64,000 bases of DNA from Myxocyprinus asiaticus (lineage: Eukaryota > Chordata > Actinopteri > Cypriniformes > Catostomidae): assembly GCF_019703515.2 (NCBI RefSeq), contig NC_059362.1:30358326-30422325 (forward strand), read 5' to 3'. A model generated the notes under the pieces. It was given only the letters and a program-made list of their open reading frames with translations. It had not been told where the DNA came from and did no database searches. A program made the position numbers and the translations under genes. Below are positions 12,622-24,463 of the stretch, one piece after another (positions within the stretch are counted from its first letter, which is position 1; each line of letters starts with the position of its first letter).

Positions 12622-14067
12622 AACTACGTTTCCATCCAAGGGTTTTTTTGCGACAAAAGGTGTAGCGCATAAAAAAGTTTACCGATATAGCTAATGGAAA
12701 CGCAAATTATTGCTAAAATTTCACAAGTGTCGACATAATATTTTTCCGTTTAACTCTAGTGCATAAACTCTATGTCAATACTTCAAATGTCGTGAAAAAC
12801 TGGTTTGGAAACTTTTTGTCGAGAAAATTGGCATTAACGCAAAAATGTAGTGTCACATGACAGATTTTACCTCAATCGTTAGCCTGTGTTAATCATGACG
12901 ACAAGGTATACATCCTTGAAAGCCAATTTATTGTACGTGAAGCATTATTCGCACTGTTATGGATTGGTCTTAACGGCATACCTGCACAGATCCGATGCTG
13001 CAAACACATCTGTGTCATGACACTTCCAGGAGTGCCAACACAATTCTGCACCTGTCATAGACAAGTGCACAGAAAAAAGCTTCAGTGTGCTTTTTTGGAA
13101 CACTAACATATAGCCCAATTCTATAAAATTGTTAAGCATACTTCCGAAAAAATGCCAGCAAAATTCCCTATATTAAATTAAATAAATTACCAAACGAATA
13201 AAGCATTAAATTAAAAAATAAATTACCAAATGAAAAAATAATATTGTTAGGACTATATACTTGTCTTTTCTTTACACAAACTTAAATTAGCCTTACCCTG
13301 TTTGGTAGATGAAAAGTCAGCTGTATAACATTCTCAGAATGTTCTACACTTTTTTCAAGACTATAAACTATCAGAACTAGTTGTCCAATGATGAGTTCAC
13401 TTTCAGAAAACGAGCTTTTGAACATTTTAAAACTTAAATATTTTAAACCTAACCGTCTTTATCTCAGATCGTATTTGCTGAGCTTCTTCAGAAAATGTAA
13501 ATTGTATTATGACGCTAAAATTAATTTTAGATGACAATCAAGCTCAGTTGGTCATTAAAAGTTGCTGGACAAATATGCGGGACATAATGCAGTTGTGATG
13601 GCAATGCTTTAGATTAGATGATTGTTCAAAATAGCCTATTGAATATCAGGAATGTATCATATGTAAACTCTGATATTACACCGCATAAATGTTTCTTTAA
13701 TAGCTGTGCACACAGCATATACACATCGATGGATGGTCCTTATACTAAGACCGAAAGTTTCCCCCACTACTTGGTGCAGGTTACCAGCTTGAACTGGGCC
13801 ATGACAATTCGCTTTTGTGTCGGAACCGCTGGCAACCTGCGATAGGCGCAACTTCAGGACCAATATTACAGTCCTATCAGAAGGGCAACAACTCCCTTTT
13901 GATTGCAGTTCATCGTCTTCTGATTGCATTTATTTGTGAAATTAAAATGACAGTAAGCTGGCTAATTTCAATGAATTGACTCAATACGCAAATTTCGCAT
14001 ACATGTTATTATGCATTTTCACTTTGTCAATAACAAAACAGCGAGAAAAGTGGATGGAAACTAGGTT
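12622..14067 (-). mobile_element. Decayed PIF/Harbinger-like DNA transposon, about 1.45 kb
   Basis: The left end 'aactacgtttccatcca' is matched by the inverted right end 'aacctagtttccatcca', giving a terminal inverted repeat of about 17 bases. The interior carries a minus-strand fragment resembling the N-terminal helix-turn-helix part of Harbinger-type transposases (13657-13929). I could not identify a convincing 3-base duplication, so the superfamily rests on the peptide. The expected DDE region is not readable. Confidence 0.6.
13657..13929 (-). pseudogene. Harbinger-type transposase fragment (DDE_Tnp_4 family), N-terminal part
   Basis: A 90-codon minus-strand reading frame contains 'VVGETFGLSIRTIHRCVYAV' followed by CTAIKETFM. 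This is the layout of the helix-turn-helix just before the catalytic domain in Harbinger-type transposases (x-VA-x-LFG-V-S-x-x-TV-x-x-C-V-x-x-V-C-x-AI). In an intact element this protein would cut and paste the transposon. Here only this segment is open, and no DDE triad can be seen in the rest of the element. It lies within the TIR pair 12622/14067. Family assignment is by eye. Confidence 0.55.
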
Positions 14068-15619
14068 ATTGTGATAATGCACAGTGAATATAGGATATTT
14101 TAACTGAAACTGAGCAGACAGTCCACGTATATGGTCATTGTGTTTAACAGTGTGCCGTTTCACAATAAAGTGCTTAAAAAAAAATAGTCATATCGTATGA
14201 AACTAGAGACTCCAATTTTTTGACTCAAACAGTTTTCAGTGTGAAAACTTAATTAGGTTTCTTACCAGATGTAGTTTTGTTGGTGTTTCTCCCAAACACA
14301 AACTCCTCTGTAATCAATGCCATATTGTTTGATCACATGACTCTGTGTCAAAAGTTTAACCCTTTACTGACTGCCCAGAGTCTCCTGAACTGAGCTCAGT
14401 CAGTTTAAATTATGCGTTGCATATAGCGAAACCAAAACATAATGTCAACGCAGGTGGATGTGGGGTCTCAGGAGGTTAAAATATCTATACACTTTACAGG
14501 TGAAGTGTTATTTCTCCACCACTAGCAGCACTAAATGTAACTGCAAAAAAAAAAAAAAAAAAAAAAAATTGTTTCCAAACAAGTTTCCCAAATACTCCAA
14601 CTGCCCCATCCCGTCTTCCATGGACCCTTTTCACAGACTGTGATAAAGCATTTTCTTCTTATTTTGCAGTGTAAATCTTGTGTTATTGTGTATATTTTAG
14701 TGCTGGCATTAATAAAAAAATCAATTAAAAAAGAGTTACCACTGCTGCTTTTTCTCTAACTGTTATCCACCACTGTCTATTTTTTCCTCTTTTTGAAAGA
14801 CATTTAAATGTAACAGTGGATTTCTGCTTTTGCTTTGTTGAAGTTTACACTGCAGTCAGGGGCGGATTAGTCATAGGGAGAACTGGGACTTTTCCTGGTG
14901 GGCCGGCTGCAAAAACGGGCCGAACACCATGAGCCCCTGCTGGAACATACTGTAACTACACCATAATGTGGCCAAAAAGCATGTTTCTCCATTGATAACC
15001 ATTCAGAAGTAGCCATGTAATTATGTAATAATTTTTTTTGCAGGCAACATATTTAATTATGTTGTAATAGATATTTTACCAGTGCCTATATGTTCTCTTA
15101 AAAGCATGAAACAGATTTAGATTTTTCCATGTATGCTGCTGATCGGTCAAATGGCTAGCCGAGTAACTGCCATTGAGATAGATGGGGATGCATAAGATAT
15201 AGATTTCTTAAGGTATTTTAGACTTCCTTTGTTTGCCCACTCAAACAAACAGGAAGACTTCCACTCTTCAGGAAGTCAACATATTAATCTTACATTAACC
15301 TGGGAAAGAAGAAAGTACTAAAAGTACAAAAAAAATGCACTTCACCTAATTTATATAACATGCAATGTTTGCAATGTATGTCTACATCATCATCACCATT
15401 ATCATCATCATTATCCACACCAGAACTCTACAGAACCCTGTAGCACTCTGGATTCTGGATGATGACGTATGTCATTTATAGCTATTCAGCCTTGCAGTCA
15501 GTCGACTCTCAAAACTGCAGGCCGAAATCTCATACAGCCTCACACACAATCAACTGACTGACTCAGTAGTATTACTGCAATTATCCAATTAGCCACCGTA
15601 TGTATTAGTCATTGTGCAC

Positions 15620-15667
<48 letters not shown>

Positions 15668-17252
15668 TTGAATGGTTGGCGTGCCCATCCTCCCCTTGAG
15701 CACATATGGCTGTTGAATGAGCCTTCATGGTGCTGCTTAAACCTTCTTCACACATAACAGAAAGATACAGGGAGGGGCTTGGGAGTGTAGGGTTACATTT
15801 ATATATGCTCCAGGCTTTATGCAAAACAGTTTTCTTTTTTTCTTTTTTATTATTGTGATACAGCACGTACAAGCACAATTTATAGGAAAGTGGTTTGTTT
15901 CCTCCATGTTGTCTGCCTAAAGCTGGGAGTACACTGTGCGATTGTTTTTTGTTTTGTTTTTCTTTTACGATTGTTGCACAATTGTACAATATGACCCTAG
16001 TAAGATCTTTGTAAAAAAAAAAAGAAAAAAGGAAGACATCAACAATTATTTCATGTCAAACAGTAAGATATACATCATCTTAGCAACTTTGGTAACAACT
16101 GACAGTGTTAATTGGATGATAAATCATCTCACTTTGTGGCATCGTCATTGACATGCAAAATTAAAATGATAACGCACAAACCTAAGCCAGCCATTGCGCT
16201 AATGTTGGCCAATGTTTTCCTGGAAAATAAAAAATAATTTGTGGACTGCTCTTAAGTTCAAGTTCAAGAGTCAACTTGAGATAACTTTGATAGTACGATC
16301 ATAATGAGAATGGAACACAAAATAATGCTAATTAAATTGTTTATGTTGCATATCATATAGAAAAGCTAGTGTAAGCATTTGAACTTAATGTATCTCCATC
16401 TTTCTCTCAAACATACATGCACACACATTAATTTCTGTGCTCTTGTTGGTTCTTCGTGACCGTCTTAGCAGCAGTCAACATTGCAGGACTTTTTTGACAC
16501 TGTCAGAACTTCGTCAGAGACTAAAGGCTCTAGGGTCACTTCATACGTTGGATTTGAAATTGAATTGCTATCCAATTGGATTATTACATTCCATTTATAC
16601 TTGGCCAAATAAATGTGTCTTTGCAAAATGTATAAAAATCTAATCTACTTTTCCTGCACTATATGCAAATAAATGTTCACTTTCGTGATGATGCCAATGT
16701 GTAATCCACAGCTGGTCGTTAAAGTAGGTCCTCACTATCCCCCAGAATAGTTTTGAGGGCGCTCACAGATATACGGAGACTGGTGGTGTATGGTCATAGC
16801 AGTCATTTCAGCCCTCATTATATAAGATATTACACTCATTTGTGGCATCTCCTGGCAGTGTTTCATAAAACAATGTACAATTGCCCAAATACCACAAATA
16901 CAACTCTTCCCGAAGCAAGGAGGTCATTCAAGCTGCTCCATCATGACAAGGCAGGCTTATCAAGATAATGTGCATGATTTATCAAAGAAACTTGCAATAA
17001 GTAGCATTTTCTTTAGTCACATTTTTTGAAATGTGCTTAAAAAAATAAAAAAACATTTGGATTCACAAATTAATGACTTCTATGAGCTGGTTCTTTTGAA
17101 TCTACAGCACGAAACATACAGTGCAACCTACCGAAAGAATGACTCCCATCAGTTGGTTCTTTTTAGTGAATCAAAACTTGTTAAACCGCACCTTTTATTT
17201 AATCATTTCCAACTCTAAATTAACCAAGAATTACTCTATGTAATGTATACAT
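14068..17252. other. Non-coding stretch with hAT-like fragment, poly-A and (CA)n
   Basis: No gene recognised. It holds a 24-base A run (14545-14568), a one-ended fragment starting 'caggggcggattagtcatag' near 14858 (a hAT-type end also seen in other fish repeats, partner end not found) and a (CA)n microsatellite at 15622-15665. The 126-codon minus-strand ORF at 15609-15989 reads through the CA repeat as CVCVCV and is spurious. Confidence 0.5.
15622..15665. repeat. (CA)n microsatellite
   Basis: About 22 uninterrupted CA units. Confidence 0.95.
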
Positions 17253-17474
17253 AAAGGAATAGTTCACCCAAAAATTAAACTTCTCTCATCATTTACTCAT
17301 CCTAATATCCCAGATGTGTATGACTTTCTTTCTTCTGCAGAACACAAACAAAATTTTTATTAGAAGAATATCTCCGATTTATTGGTCCATACAGTGCAAG
17401 TGAATGGTGACCAAATCTTTGAAGCTCCGAAAAGCACATAAAGTAATCCATAATACTCCAGTGGTTTAATCCAT
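17253..17474. repeat. Palindromic MITE family A, left arm (interrupted copy)
   Basis: It begins 'aaaggaatagttcacccaaa' and follows the family A left arm to 'ccagtggtttaatccat', where a 2486-base element interrupts it. The arm continues in register at 19961 ('catgtcttcagaagc'). Confidence 0.85.
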
Positions 17475-17628
17475 AGGTGTTTCTCAATTCTAAGAATGCA
17501 TAGAATGGACTTGCTTTCTCATGAAGACCACCTTGGAGGAACGTACTCAGAAGGACAGGAAGACACAGAACACGTCTATTGTGAGTTTTGAGATGTGCGA
17601 TCTTCCTGTTTCATGGTTAACCATCACA

Positions 17629-17939
17629 GCTGAGACCGTCAACCCGCGCATCTTATCACGTGGCTTGTTGAGCGTGTTGCCATGGAGACATAGCACGTGT
17701 GGCGGCTTCACGCCATCCACTGCGGCAACCATGCTCAACTTACCATGTGCCCCACCGAGAACGAACCACATTATAGCGACCACAAGGAGGTTACCCCATG
17801 TGACTCTACCCTCCCTAGCAACCAGGCGAATTTGGTTGCTTAGACCTGGCTGGAGTCACTCAGCATGCCCTGGGATTTGAACTAGTGAACTCCAGGGGTG
17901 GTAGCCAGTGTATTATACCACTGAGCTACCCAGGCCCCC
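17629..17939 (-). mobile_element. tRNA-derived SINE, 3'-truncated copy
   Basis: Read on the minus strand it starts 'gggggcctgggtagctcag' with an A-box-like segment and a B-box-like 'gttcaaatccc'. It then follows the copy at 37981-38435 closely (gttgctagggagggtagagt..., aacaagccacgtgataaga...) until 'ttgacggtctcag'. Roughly the last 115 bases are absent. Loss of the 3' part is unusual for target-primed insertion, so a later deletion or recombination is likely. Confidence 0.8.
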
Positions 17940-18934
17940 CAGTGACAGCATTATTATCATCCATCCCATTCTCATTTTCTAAGCATCCAATTTTGATGGT
18001 TGTGCTAAAGCCATCCGCATCTGCATCATGATGCCAAAAGTGCCCACTGGCATCCTATTATTGACCCGGTGATAAACCCCATTGTTTTCAACGAGAAAAC
18101 TTTTTTGTCAGTTATCAATCTTTGAATATTATTTTATGTGCTTAACCTCAATGTTTTATAATACTTAGAAATATATTAGTGATATTACGTTATACAATCA
18201 TATATAATATCTTAGATCCCCTAACCCAACCCCATTTCTAAACCTAACCGATAACCAACAATATAAAACATGAAAGAGACACTTAGATATTCATAATTTG
18301 ATATACTTTACACTATTTATAGATATTTTTAACCACACAATTATGCCTAATAAAATGATGCTGCTGGTACTAGCAATGACGAAGATGATGATGATGAATT
18401 GAAGAACCCGAGCGCAATTTAATTTTTCAAATGAGGAATCCCAAAAAACCCTAACTATAAACGTGAACTTGACATAAACCTGACTTGACATGGAACCAAC
18501 ATTACCAAACATAATACCTGACAAGGGACAATGGAAAACATGAGGGATAAAATACTAGACATGGGAGAACACATGACAAAGATGACCAATGAACAGACAG
18601 AACTCTAAACAAGATAATCAAACAATCAACCAATGAAAACAAGACACAAGAACATGGAGGGAAACAGGAATCACATGACTAGGGAACGCACGACATGAAA
18701 CAGGAACTAGAAATAAACTTTTCAAAATAAAAGACATGAAAAACTTGAATTAACAAAATACACGACACCTAAACCTGTGACAGTTCTCAACAAGAGAAAA
18801 TACATAACAAGCAGATAAAGTAGTCATGATAATTTATTTATAGAAATCCACTATAATAATATTACAAACCATACGATGGCATTGTGTGAGTAGCAGAGTA
18901 AAACTGAAGGTTTGGTAAAAATACTCCCCCTCCA

Positions 18935-19260
18935 TGAAGTGACCCATTCCTGTGTCATTCTGATTCTACCGGCACGTCTCATTCAAAAAAATACATGTAC
19001 ATCCGAACATGAGGTCGTTGTAGTTGGTCACAAGACACGCGAGAGCCAATTTCATAATCGCTGAGTCTCTGACGTCAAACTCGTGTCATTACACTTGATG
19101 CGGCTAATTTTGAATGTGTTATAATGAAACTTGTGCAGGATGTGATACGGTGGATGCCAGGTGACCGTGATCGGTGACTAAATATGTACATTTAAGTTTG
19201 TTCTTTGCATAAAATGATTGTAAGACTCGGAATACACCCAGAATGAAATGGGTCACTTCA
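18935..19260. mobile_element. TIR DNA element (MITE), about 326 bp
   Basis: The left terminus 'tgaagtgacccatt' has an exact inverted copy at the right terminus 'aatgggtcacttca'. No ORF. It lies inside the 17475-19960 element. Confidence 0.6.
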
Positions 19261-19960
19261 GCAGTGCAGGATGTGTACAGACAGATTAAATAGACAGATA
19301 AACAACAGATTAAATATTAACCACTGTGAATAAATGTGGCTGATTTCAAATGAAATGAAAATCATACCCCCAACATATGTCACGATGACAAAATTGTACC
19401 CCAACCTATAATTAAACTGCTAAAATTGAAATGCCCATTGCGTCAGTCAGCTTATGTCAAAGGTTTCTCAAGTCTTTGACACCTTGGGAGTGAGAACGTT
19501 TTGTATCATCACACCAGTGAGGTTTTGCAGGACTAATAACACGTTAAAAGGATAATGTCTGTAAACATCCGTTTCCTTCATGTGTTTATCAATATATTAA
19601 AATGATACCCAACAAAACAACAAAGGCTGATGGAGTACAACGACTCTCACAAGCCGTCAGGCTTTCGCAAACTTACAGCGGCAAACTTTTCAAGGTAAAA
19701 CCACTGATACTGTATATCAGTGGGGAAAACACAATGATAAATGTCTTTCGTCTTCCACCGTAGTAACAGGTTCTTGCTCACAAGTCATCATCCGATGCAT
19801 CCTTGATATTCGGCCTGATCAAGAACACATCCAGGTAATTTTATGCATTCTCAGTACTTGCGTTCTTGAGTATTGGAATTGAACTCCGGCAGTGGATGAT
19901 GATGTCGAACGAGTCCACGAGAACATAAGAACACAAAAGAACACACATTGAGAAACAGCC

Positions 19961-20365
19961 CATGTCTTCAGAAGCAATTTAATCAGTTTTGGGCTAGATG
20001 GCGCTAGAAAGTGTAATCAAGCTTGAAATCATGATCACCAAGGAGACTGCAGATGTCAAGATTTATATTAAAAAGAAGTTACATTTTGTCTGTTCTAACC
20101 CAAAACCGATTAGCTTGCTCCAGAAGACACAGATTAAACCAATGGAATCTTATGGATTACTTTTATACTTCCTTTATGTGCCTTTTGGAGCTTCATCATT
20201 TTGGTCACCATTCACTTGCATTGTATGGACCTACAGAGCTGAGATATTCTTCTAAAAATCTTCGTTTGTGTTCTGCAGAAGAACAAAAGTCATACACATC
20301 TGGGATGGCATGAGGGTGAGTAAATGATAAGAGAATTTACATTTTTAGGTGAACTATCCCTTAAA
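19961..20365. repeat. Palindromic MITE family A, centre and right arm
   Basis: Continuation of the copy split at 17474. It runs from 'catgtcttcagaagc' through a loop around 20010-20090, then the inverted arm ('aaaaccgattagcttgctcc', 'tgggatggcatgagggtgag') to 'ggtgaactatcccttaaag'. Confidence 0.8.
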
Positions 20366-22060
20366 GACTCGTGAGACTTAAATCAGATCAATTATTGTAT
20401 GGTTGTTGATATGTTAAAGATACACATTGAGTTTTGCAATGCAGACTGTTAAAGACCTCGGCTTTCTTCTCATATCTGAACCATGCACTAACGCCCTTTC
20501 TTTCTCTCCCTGTTTCGTTCTCTCATTTTCACACTCCAGCTTTGCTTTTAACTCTACGTTGGTGGAGACTGTTTGTGGACACTGAGGCATATCGACAGAG
20601 ATGTGTGAATGACAAACAGTGCCGTGAGTTGCTTTCCTGCTTCTCTCTCTCTCTCTCTCTTTTCTCTCTCTCTTTCTCCATCTCTGTGAGATACATTATT
20701 CAAGCCAGGGAGTTAAAGTAGGTCACACCGCCATAGCCTTCAAACACGCCTGGATTGGGGAGGTAGCAGAGGCGTGTGCACACACACACAAATATTCACA
20801 CGCAACACGTTCTCTCTCACACAGAGGTGCTATCTTCTCCAGCTCCCTTGTTCTGAATTCTCACCATATCACTGATTGATGTGTAAAGTTCAATATCACA
20901 AAAACAGGGCAATAGTGAATGTATGAGTGTCTGTGTCTGTGAGTGTGTGTGTGTGTGTGTGTATGTTGTGTGCATGTCGAATCTCCATTCGATGCAAATA
21001 GAGGTTAATTTGACTACAGGGAGGCTGCAGGAACACCATTATGAAGAGGATCTCTCTCTCTCTCTGTCTATCTGCCTATCCACCGACCATTTGCTTTGTT
21101 ATACTCAAGAGACCCTTTTTCGCTTCACGCTTCCATTCTGTCAGTCTGTATATGTATATTATATGTGTACTGTATGTGTTTATATAATATGTGGGTGTGA
21201 ATTCTTTGTGAATTCCGTGCACTCAGAAAGAGAACAAAACAGACATAGACCATGAGAAAAACTATATATTTTAACAATCGCAACACAAAGACAATAACTG
21301 TCTGTTCTAAAATGTGCTTCCTGTTTACAAAGCGTATGCTTTATCCAATACCATTCACAGTACACTAGAGCCAATATGAGCTATACTCATAAGAAAAATG
21401 CAATATGGTGAACTAACAAACATTAAAAGGCACACACACACCTACACACATACGCATACATTGAATGCTATGACCAGCACCTGTCACATGCTATCTAAAC
21501 CCAAAGCTGATGATGGCAGTTGGGTGAATGGATCCGAAACACCATGCCTCAGTCAGCCCCTCACACCTCTGACACACCGTACCCTTTCTCTCCACCTCTC
21601 TGCAGCAAATGAGTGTGAGAAACGCTCCCTCCTCTCTCCTCCATCATCATCTCTCCAGCAGGCCATCTGTCAACGCTAATGAATGCACACTCATTTGCAT
21701 GGCTGATGAGCGCTCCTCGTTTGGCGCAGCCTGAACGGAAGGTCGCTTTCTGTCGCTTCTGCAACTGCAAATTTGGCAGAGAGAGAGGAGAGAGAGAGGG
21801 AAAGAGAGGCAATTATAAGGGAGACGACAAGAGAGGAAAAGAAAGAACTGTGAAAATGGGTCCATAAAAGATCTATATCTTTGTTACATTCTGGTTCTTT
21901 TATTTATGTACAGCAAATGTGATGCATTCACATTCATTTATATTTGTTATGCAAGTTTTTATTTTTCTTCTATTTTCTGTATATGGGTAGTTGACATGAA
22001 ATTTCAAGCAGTTTAAGCAGTGTCCTGTGCTATGACATACTATACTTAACCTGGTTATTT
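20366..22060. other. Repeat-poor non-coding stretch, CT/GT rich
   Basis: It contains CT tracts (20642-20682, 21053-21066), a GT tract (20939-20963) and GA-rich sequence near 21776-21840. At 21690-21775 there is a GC-richer block with an octamer ATTTGCAT. The several ORFs of 60-110 codons follow the simple repeats and show no domain. Confidence 0.4.
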
Positions 22061-22299
22061 TAAAGAAAAAGTTCACCCAAAAAGTATTTACTCCCTTTTA
22101 TGCCATCACAGATGTGTATGACTTTCTTTCTTCAGCTGTACAAAAACAAAGATTTTTAGAAGAATATCTCAGCTCTGTAGATGCATTCAGTGCAAGTGAA
22201 TGGTGGCCAGAACTTTGAAGTTCCAAAGAGCACATAAAGGCAGCATAAAAGTAATCCATATGACTTGAGAAACAGATTTTTAAGTCCTTTTTACTATAA
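22061..22299. repeat. Palindromic MITE family A, left arm (interrupted copy)
   Basis: From 'taaagaaaaagttcaccc' to 'aagtcctttttactataa' it follows the left arm of family A. The arm is interrupted at 22300 and resumes as 'taaatctccacttt' after 23964. Confidence 0.8.
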
Positions 22300-23964
22300 G
22301 GGCCCTACTTTACGAGTGCAAGTATTATGCACAAGGCAATGCCTTAAGTCATAAGCGCAAAGTCAATGGGCATGGCCATGAAATTTTGGTATTTTCGTAC
22401 AAGCATGCGCTAAGACTAGGCGCAAGTGGGTTTGGCGAAATCGCCCTCGCAACGAGCAAAAGGCGTGATCAAGTGCCATTTAATTCTGAGGTTCTTCTCT
22501 GATTTTTCAATGTCTGCGTCCTATTATATAGTCCATTCCCTCAAGCACCAATGATTTAAACAAAGACAACACAATAATAAGAAGTTGGTAGTGTAAATGG
22601 ACTGTATGCAATGAATTTGAAGAATTGAAAATTACGTTCTTCTGTGCATTAACTGCATCCTTGATGAGTGACAGGCATATTTCTATGACAGTGACACACT
22701 CCTTTACTACACATGGAAAATGTGTGTCATGATTCACTGTTGTGCCTTGTGTTTTGCCCCTGTCATCTGTTTCCCCGGACTACATTCCCCATATTTCACT
22801 GCCCTCATCACTACCACCTGTCTTCCATTACCTCATTTATCCTGGTGTATATAATCCCCTGATGTCTGCTCTGTCTTTGTCAGTTGTTGTGTGTTCTCTC
22901 CAGTTCTTGTACCGGCTGCTATCTTTGTTGTAATGTTTGTTTTGTTTCCCAGTTCCTAGTCTTGCCTGTTCCTGTGTTTACCCTGTTTTTTGTAATTGAT
23001 TTATTTTCTATTAAATTAAGCTGCATCTAGATCCTGCTCTCGTGACTTTCTTCAAACATTACAATGTGATTCTCGTCAGAATTTGGATGTATGCGCCGTT
23101 AAATATAGTAATTATTATTAATAATTTTCATCTTCTGACACACAAATCATGGCTAGTAATAACAGTGATTGCACACTTCACATCTACTGGTCAATTTTGC
23201 TTTTGAAAAATTACATTAATTTATTGAAACACGAAAAAATTTAACCAAAAATATTTCTAAATTCAAGTTACACTTAAAATAAAATGAAAATATAATAAAA
23301 ATATCGAAGTGGTCAAATTCTTTTTAAAATCCAAGCATTTTACTCTCTCTCTAATTTGTTCCACTGGCCCCTTTTGCAGTGACTTAATAATCACTCTACG
23401 ACAAAATGGTGGAAAATTACTTGTCAAAATTAAATCATAAATACAATTCTAAATATACAATAATAAAGATACATATAAACATAATAATAATAATAATAAT
23501 TGAAAAAAAATAAACCATGACCTCTAGAAAGTTTAACACAAATCTCCTAATATTTTGTTTCAACAAATGGCTTCAACAGTGATTGAAGGGACATCATTTG
23601 ATGTTCTGTACTTTCAGAATTTGGACATGAACTGTATTACCACCTGCTGGTCAAATCTCCAAACTGCAAATGCAGGAACTGAATTTGGACTTTGCGCTGA
23701 GTTAAGACGTGGTATTGAAACGTCTTAGCGCAACGACCACATTCTTAGAAAAATAGCAAATTCTGCTTTGCGCCACTTCATTTACATACAATATAGTGTA
23801 GCTAAACCCATAGTAGCGCAAACACTCCCACCCATGCCCATTTGCGCTTTGTGCTGGCATGAAAACTGCACTTAGAATTAGCGCTCTCATGAACATTTTA
23901 TAAGTTGTTGCACATGGTCGTAGTGCGTTGCGCTGCACTTTGCATACTCACAAAAATAGAGCCC
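22300..23964. mobile_element. PIF/Harbinger-like DNA element, 1.67 kb, nested
   Basis: It starts 'gggccctactttacgagt' and its inverted right end reads 'gggctctatttttgtgagt'. TAA is duplicated at 22297-22299 and 23965-23967. The 3-base TAA duplication and G-rich terminus fit PIF/Harbinger elements. No transposase is readable. It contains a 339-base solo LTR. Closely similar GC-bearing words ('aagcgcaaagtca', 'gcgcaacgaccac') lie near both ends. Confidence 0.7.
22725..23063 (+). mobile_element. Solo LTR of a retrotransposon, 339 bp
   Basis: It begins TGTCATGATT and ends AACATTACA (TG...CA ends). It is flanked by a perfect 5-base duplication ATGTG (22720-22724 and 23064-23068). Inside are a TATA-like TATATAA (22848-22854) and a poly-A signal ATTAAA (23010-23015) in the order expected of U3-R-U5. 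No internal retroviral-type coding region is next to it, so it is a solo LTR left by LTR-LTR recombination. The 5-base duplication is typical of Gypsy/Ty3 elements, but family is not provable from the LTR. Confidence 0.85.
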
Positions 23965-23967
23965 TAA

Positions 23968-24202
23968 ATCTCCACTTTCTCTTTTACATTCTTCTTTTGT
24001 TTTTTGGCAATTCACATTCTTGGTGCATATTGCCACGTAATGGGTAGGGAGGAGAATTTAATGTAAAAAAAAGGATTTAAATATTGAGTTGTTTCTCACC
24101 CACACCTATCATATCGCTTCAGAAAACATGGATTAAACCACTGGATTATTTATGCTGCCTTTATGTCCTTTTTAGAGCTTCAAAGTTCTGTCCACCATTC
24201 TG
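23968..24202. repeat. Palindromic MITE family A, right arm, truncated
   Basis: It continues the copy broken at 22299 ('cacacctatcatatcgcttcag', 'tggattaaaccactgg', 'agagcttcaaagttctg') and stops at 'ccattc', where a family B sequence takes over. This suggests insertion or recombination between the two families. Confidence 0.7.
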
Positions 24203-24463
24203 TCACTATTTATTCACCCTCATGTTGTTCCAAACCTGTATGACTTATTTTCTTCAGTGGACCACAAAAGATGATGTTAGGCAGAATGTTAAGGGATCAC
24301 ACTGTCAGTCAGCACTTTTTTCCATACAATGAGTGTATGATGACTGAGGCTAACATTCTGCCCAACATCTCCTTTTGTGTTAGTTATACAGGTTAGGAAC
24401 AACTGGAGGGTGAGTAAATTATGACATAATTTTTTTATATTTGGGAGAACTATCCCTCAGAGA
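24203..24463. repeat. Palindromic MITE family B
   Basis: From 'tgtcactatttattcaccc' through 'gatgttaggcagaatgtt' to the inverted arm 'gctaacattctgcccaacat' and terminal 'ggagaactatccctcag'. Its own left terminus is absent at the junction with the family A arm. Confidence 0.8.

Larger units (their letters stand above)
17475..19960. mobile_element. 2.5 kb TIR element nested in a family A MITE
   Basis: The left end 'aggtgtttctcaat' matches the inverted right end 'ggctgtttctcaat' (12 of 14). The trinucleotide CAT is duplicated at 17472-17474 and 19961-19963. The host MITE reads continuously when the segment is removed, so it is a true insertion. It contains no recognisable transposase but holds a SINE (17629-17939) and a smaller TIR element (18935-19260). 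Superfamily not assigned. Confidence 0.7.

Noticed and set aside
15609..15989. 126-codon minus-strand ORF
   Set aside because: It ends in CVCVCV from the CA repeat, with no recognisable domain.
18390..18790. Possible LTR read on the minus strand starting TGTCACAGG
   Set aside because: Only one candidate end and no 4-6 base duplication or partner end could be found. Left unassigned inside the 17475-19960 element.
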